This document shows positions 61,108 to 64,000 of a stretch of DNA of 64,000 nt, in pieces. The stretch is taken from the NCBI GenBank assembly GCA_022775005.1, contig JALFJR010000026.1:1-64000 (forward strand), in the 5' to 3' direction. This DNA is from Parabacteroides sp. Its GTDB lineage: Bacteria > Bacteroidota > Bacteroidia > Bacteroidales > Tannerellaceae. How positions within the stretch are numbered: position 1 is the stretch's first letter; every line of letters begins with the position of its first letter. Under the pieces are notes generated by a model, which was not told the origin of the DNA, did not search any database, and saw nothing but the letters and a program-made list of their open reading frames with translations. A program made the translations under genes and the position numbers.

Positions 61108-63459
61108 ATGAGCAATGAGATGAAGAACATGCCGCAAGGCAACAGGGAGGCAACAGGGAGAATGGGCATCGCCACCAGTATCAGCGCAACCGTGAATGTC
61201 TGCACACGGGAACTATTTTGGCAACAGGTGCGTTCGGCACAAACGAGCCGCAGCTGCGAGCAATTGACTGCTCTCATCGGGCAGCTGCAACGGGGAGAGA
61301 TCGACGACAACAGCTACAACGACCAGAAGGCGAAACTGAAGCGACGCCTCCCTATCCTCACGCCACACGCCACCTTCGTGGATGGCAAGCGCAAGAACCA
61401 AGGGGCTATCCCCTCCGGCTTCTGCATGTACGACAAGGATCACCTGGCTGATCCGCAGGGCTATTACGACACGCATATCAAGGGGCATGAGGCGAAACTG
61501 GGCATCCTCTTGGCGCACATCACCCCCTCCGGCTTAGGGCTGCGACTCGTCTTCCGCCTCCCGCAGGGGCTTACGTTAGCCGAGGGGCAGCAGGCGATGG
61601 CTACCTGCTTGGGCGACCCCGATTATGACGGCAGCGTGAAGGATTATGCCCGTTGCAGCTTCCTCGTGTGGGAACGCTACCTGCTCTACATCGACGAGGA
61701 GGGGCTGTTTTCCCCCGGTGTTTCCCAACCACTCCCGACGGTCACGCTCCCCGTACCTGTCCGTGAGGCAGCTCCACTTCCCGAGCCGGAGAAGCCCGTG
61801 GATGCCTTGGCCGCCGATGAGACGACAATCGCCAAGCCTTCCACCGACGAGGCGTTGAACTTCAAGGGCATCCCCTACGACAAGATCATCGAGGCTTGGT
61901 GGGCACAAGAGGGCGGTGAGCCAGCGGAGGGCGAGCGCAACGTCAAGCTGCATCGCTTAGCCGTGAACCTGCGCTACATCTGCGACAACCGCAAGGATCT
62001 GCTGCTCAAGATCATTCCGAGCTATGGATTGAGCGACGACGAGCTACGCCGAGTGGTGGAGAGCGCCACGACCAACGCCCTCATGCCCTACCTACCCAAG
62101 CGGATGCAGACGGCCCTCAACCGGGCACGGCAAGCGACACGCACCGCCTGCCTATCCGACGACGACAAGGCGTTGAAGGCCCTCATGACCCCTCCGGCCA
62201 TGCCACGCCGACTGCCGCCCTTGGTGGAGCTGTTGCTGAGCAATACGCCCGCTATCTACCAACCGGCGGTGGCCAATGCCATCTTTCCCTCCTTGGCGGC
62301 TCACCTCCATCAAGTCGAGTTTCGCTACATCGATAACGTGTGGCACGAGGCGACGATCATGGCGCTGCTGGTCGGTGGGTCAGGTGCCGGCAAAGGCTGC
62401 GTGAACAAGCCGATCGACTATATCCTGGCCGATATTCGCGAGCGAGACGAGAAGAACCGGGAGCGTGAACGGGAGTGGAAGCGAGAGATGACCACGGCAG
62501 GTGCCAACAAAGACAAGTCGCCACGTCCCGAGGGATTGGTCATCCAGGAGCTGGATCCGGATTGCACCAACGCCGCCTTCGTGCAACGCCTGATCGATGC
62601 GGAGGGTCATTTCCTCTACGCACGCCTCAACGAGCTGGATCAGTTCGATGCGTTGAAGGGCAACGGGGGCAGTCGGCAGGAGCATTTCCGCATCATCTGC
62701 TTGGCGTTCGACCCCGGCAACCGCTACGGGCAAACCCGTGTGGGCGAGCGATCGGTCAGTGGCTCCGTCTGCATCCGGTTCAACTGGAATGCCTCCACCA
62801 CGCTGAAGAAGGTGCGCAACTACTTCAAGCAGGTCTTGATCGATGGCCCGATCGGCCGCATCAACTTCGCCTACATCGAGCCGCAAGACATCGGAGCGAA
62901 AATCCCCATCTTCGGCACCTACGACGAGGCGTTCGAGCTGGCGTTGAAGCCCTACATCGACCGACTGTTAGCGGCCGGTGGCGAGGTGGATTGCCCCGGC
63001 CCCTTCCGCTTGGCGAAACGGCTGAGCAACGAGTTGGCCAACGAGGCATCACTGACGCAAGACCGGGATTTCTGGGAGCTGTCGCAACGGGCGAATGTGA
63101 TCGCCTACCTGAAGGCCTGCGTGCTCTACGTGGCCAGTGGCGGCGAGTGGGATAAGCGCTACAACGACTTCATCCGCTGGAGCCTCTACTACGACCTCTG
63201 GTGTAAGATGAAATTCTTTGGCGAGGCCATCCGCAAGGAGAACGAGGGGAACAGCTTGGTCACCAAACCGGGGCCACGCAACCTGCTGGAGCTGCTGCCT
63301 GAGCGATTCACCTACGACGATGCCGTGCGGGTTCGCCGAGAGGATGAGCGACCGGTGGAGCAAACCAAAGCGATGCTCAACCAATGGGTGCACCGTAAGT
63401 TCATCACCCGATTGGAGAATGGCTCTTACCGTAAGACCGAGAAAATGCGTAACGATTGA
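61108..63459 (+). CDS. VirE N-terminal domain / DUF3987 primase-helicase-like protein
   Basis: 783 residues from MSNEMKNMPQ (61108). N-terminal BT4734/VirE-N domain (about 25-210), a Pro-rich linker (about 215-260), and DUF3987 (about 270-700) with a Walker-A-like GGSGAGKGCVNKPI at about 422. The family is very common in Bacteroidetes next to HU, smalltalk and amidase/DUF5675 genes; it is related to primase-helicase proteins of mobile elements, but no activity has been proven to my knowledge. The coding sequence is GC-rich and intact. Lies downstream of a remnant gene and before DUF5675 (23 bases). Confidence 0.88.
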   Translation: MSNEMKNMPQGNREATGRMGIATSISATVNVCTRELFWQQVRSAQTSRSCEQLTALIGQLQRGEIDDNSYNDQKAKLKRRLPILTPHATFVDGKRKNQGAIPSGFCMYDKDHLADPQGYYDTHIKGHEAKLGILLAHITPSGLGLRLVFRLPQGLTLAEGQQAMATCLGDPDYDGSVKDYARCSFLVWERYLLYIDEEGLFSPGVSQPLPTVTLPVPVREAAPLPEPEKPVDALAADETTIAKPSTDEALNFKGIPYDKIIEAWWAQEGGEPAEGERNVKLHRLAVNLRYICDNRKDLLLKIIPSYGLSDDELRRVVESATTNALMPYLPKRMQTALNRARQATRTACLSDDDKALKALMTPPAMPRRLPPLVELLLSNTPAIYQPAVANAIFPSLAAHLHQVEFRYIDNVWHEATIMALLVGGSGAGKGCVNKPIDYILADIRERDEKNREREREWKREMTTAGANKDKSPRPEGLVIQELDPDCTNAAFVQRLIDAEGHFLYARLNELDQFDALKGNGGSRQEHFRIICLAFDPGNRYGQTRVGERSVSGSVCIRFNWNASTTLKKVRNYFKQVLIDGPIGRINFAYIEPQDIGAKIPIFGTYDEAFELALKPYIDRLLAAGGEVDCPGPFRLAKRLSNELANEASLTQDRDFWELSQRANVIAYLKACVLYVASGGEWDKRYNDFIRWSLYYDLWCKMKFFGEAIRKENEGNSLVTKPGPRNLLELLPERFTYDDAVRVRREDERPVEQTKAMLNQWVHRKFITRLENGSYRKTEKMRND

Positions 63460-63482
63460 ATCACCTAAACAAAAGATTAATT

Positions 63483-63908
63483 ATGGAAACTGCCTATTAT
63501 TTGAAGCTACATCGCATCGCCTACACCACGGACTTCACCGACGGCATCCTGTTCGACGAATCGGGGAATCGCCTGTCCGACACTTTAGAACCTCCCTCTC
63601 CTCAGCTGCTCTTAGCCGAGCGGCGAGAGGGAAAGGGGTGCATCCCCGCAGGCACCTACCGGCTGCTACTGACCCGAAGCCCCAAGTTCGGTCGTTGGTT
63701 GCCTCTACTGTGGAAAGTGCCTGGATTCACCGGCATCCGCATCCATGCGGGCAACACGGTGGCCGACACCCAGGGTTGCATCCTCCCGGGTGAGCGCATC
63801 GCTCCCGGTCAGTTAGCGCATAGCCAAGCGGCCTTGAAGCGCATCCTTGCCGTCATCACCGCCGCCCAAAAAGCGAATCGGGACATCTATCTGCGGGTAG
63901 TGGAGTGA
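63483..63908 (+). CDS. DUF5675 family protein
   Basis: 141 residues from METAYYLKLHR (63483). KGCIPAGTYRLLLTRSPKFGR and GIRIHAGNTVADTQGCILPG match DUF5675, a beta-rich domain of phage and element-encoded proteins that includes an H-x-G-N-x-x-x-D-T-x-G-C signature like L,D-transpeptidase-like or peptidoglycan-related folds. It takes the place usually held by an N-acetylmuramoyl-alanine amidase in this module. Function unknown. Confidence 0.82.
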   Translation: METAYYLKLHRIAYTTDFTDGILFDESGNRLSDTLEPPSPQLLLAERREGKGCIPAGTYRLLLTRSPKFGRWLPLLWKVPGFTGIRIHAGNTVADTQGCILPGERIAPGQLAHSQAALKRILAVITAAQKANRDIYLRVVE

Positions 63909-63939
63909 TCCACCCACCTCCGAGCATCCGTCACCCCTC

Positions 63940-63965
63940 CAATGACAAATGACAAATGACAGTTC
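63940..63965 (+). repeat. Third copy of the 26-bp TGACAAA iteron repeat
   Basis: Identical over 26 bases to 59208-59233 and in the same orientation; it follows the DUF5675 gene by 31 bases. The sequence beyond it runs off the window. Confidence 0.9.
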
Positions 63966-64000
63966 GATTATTGGACTACGTCAGGCACGATTGGGGAGGG

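Noticed and set aside
1..64000. Insertion sequences or integrase genes
   Set aside because: I found no transposase, integrase or terminal inverted repeats of IS type anywhere in the window.

Overview
The window looks like the chromosome of a Bacteroidales bacterium, probably Tannerellaceae/Parabacteroides-like. This rests on promoters of the TTTG-N18-22-TAnnTTTG type, weak Shine-Dalgarno signals, DUF families largely restricted to this order, the smalltalk/HU/VirE-N module, and GH51 and GH2 enzymes. I cannot name the species from sequence alone. The standard code is used; TAG ends normal genes.

Layout. 1-2740: 5' part of a GT3 glycogen synthase (minus), then a small unknown gene, a PlsC-like acyltransferase and an omega-amidase-type nitrilase (plus). 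2760-3000: a tandem array of 42-bp units. 3033-9340: branched-chain amino acid operon ilvD-ilvB-ilvN-acyl-ACP thioesterase-ilvC (minus), preceded by a complete ribosome-mediated attenuator with a Val/Leu/Ile-rich leader peptide. 9457-13475: HlyD-type adaptor and two FtsX/MacB-like permeases behind a sigma-54 promoter with upstream palindromes. 13512-20765: carbohydrate region with a GH51 arabinofuranosidase, a phosphoesterase, a LacI regulator diverging from a GPH symporter-dehydrogenase-outer membrane protein operon, and a triple repeat that may be the operator. 20821-24130: small secreted protein, LytS/LytTR two-component pair, a second 42-bp array and a possible small RNA. 24277-30655: cytidine deaminase, methyltransferase, acyltransferase, C4-dicarboxylate transporter, GH2 beta-galactosidase.

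30727-37130 is an accessory block: an AAA-ATPase/PD-(D/E)XK protein, a SNF2 helicase gene interrupted by two in-frame stop codons, and a 598-residue protein with an XPB/Ssl2-like C-terminus. 37583-58408 is mostly housekeeping: phosphoglucomutase, an M23 peptidase operon, peptidase D, OmpH/Skp, DivIC/FtsB, ilvA, two tRNA-Asp genes, rsmI, yjjG, prfC, rfbD, DUF4924, a short Mur-ligase-like protein, an MBL hydrolase, an Smr protein and a CYTH protein.

58441-63965 is the most unusual part. A smalltalk peptide and an HU-like protein (minus) diverge from two orphan genes, a decayed AAA-ATPase gene, a VirE-N/DUF3987 primase-helicase-like gene and a DUF5675 gene (plus). Between the two arms lies an origin-like structure: a perfect 26-bp inverted repeat made of short TGACAAA iterations flanks a very AT-rich core. 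A third identical 26-bp copy follows DUF5675, so the module is bracketed by the repeat.
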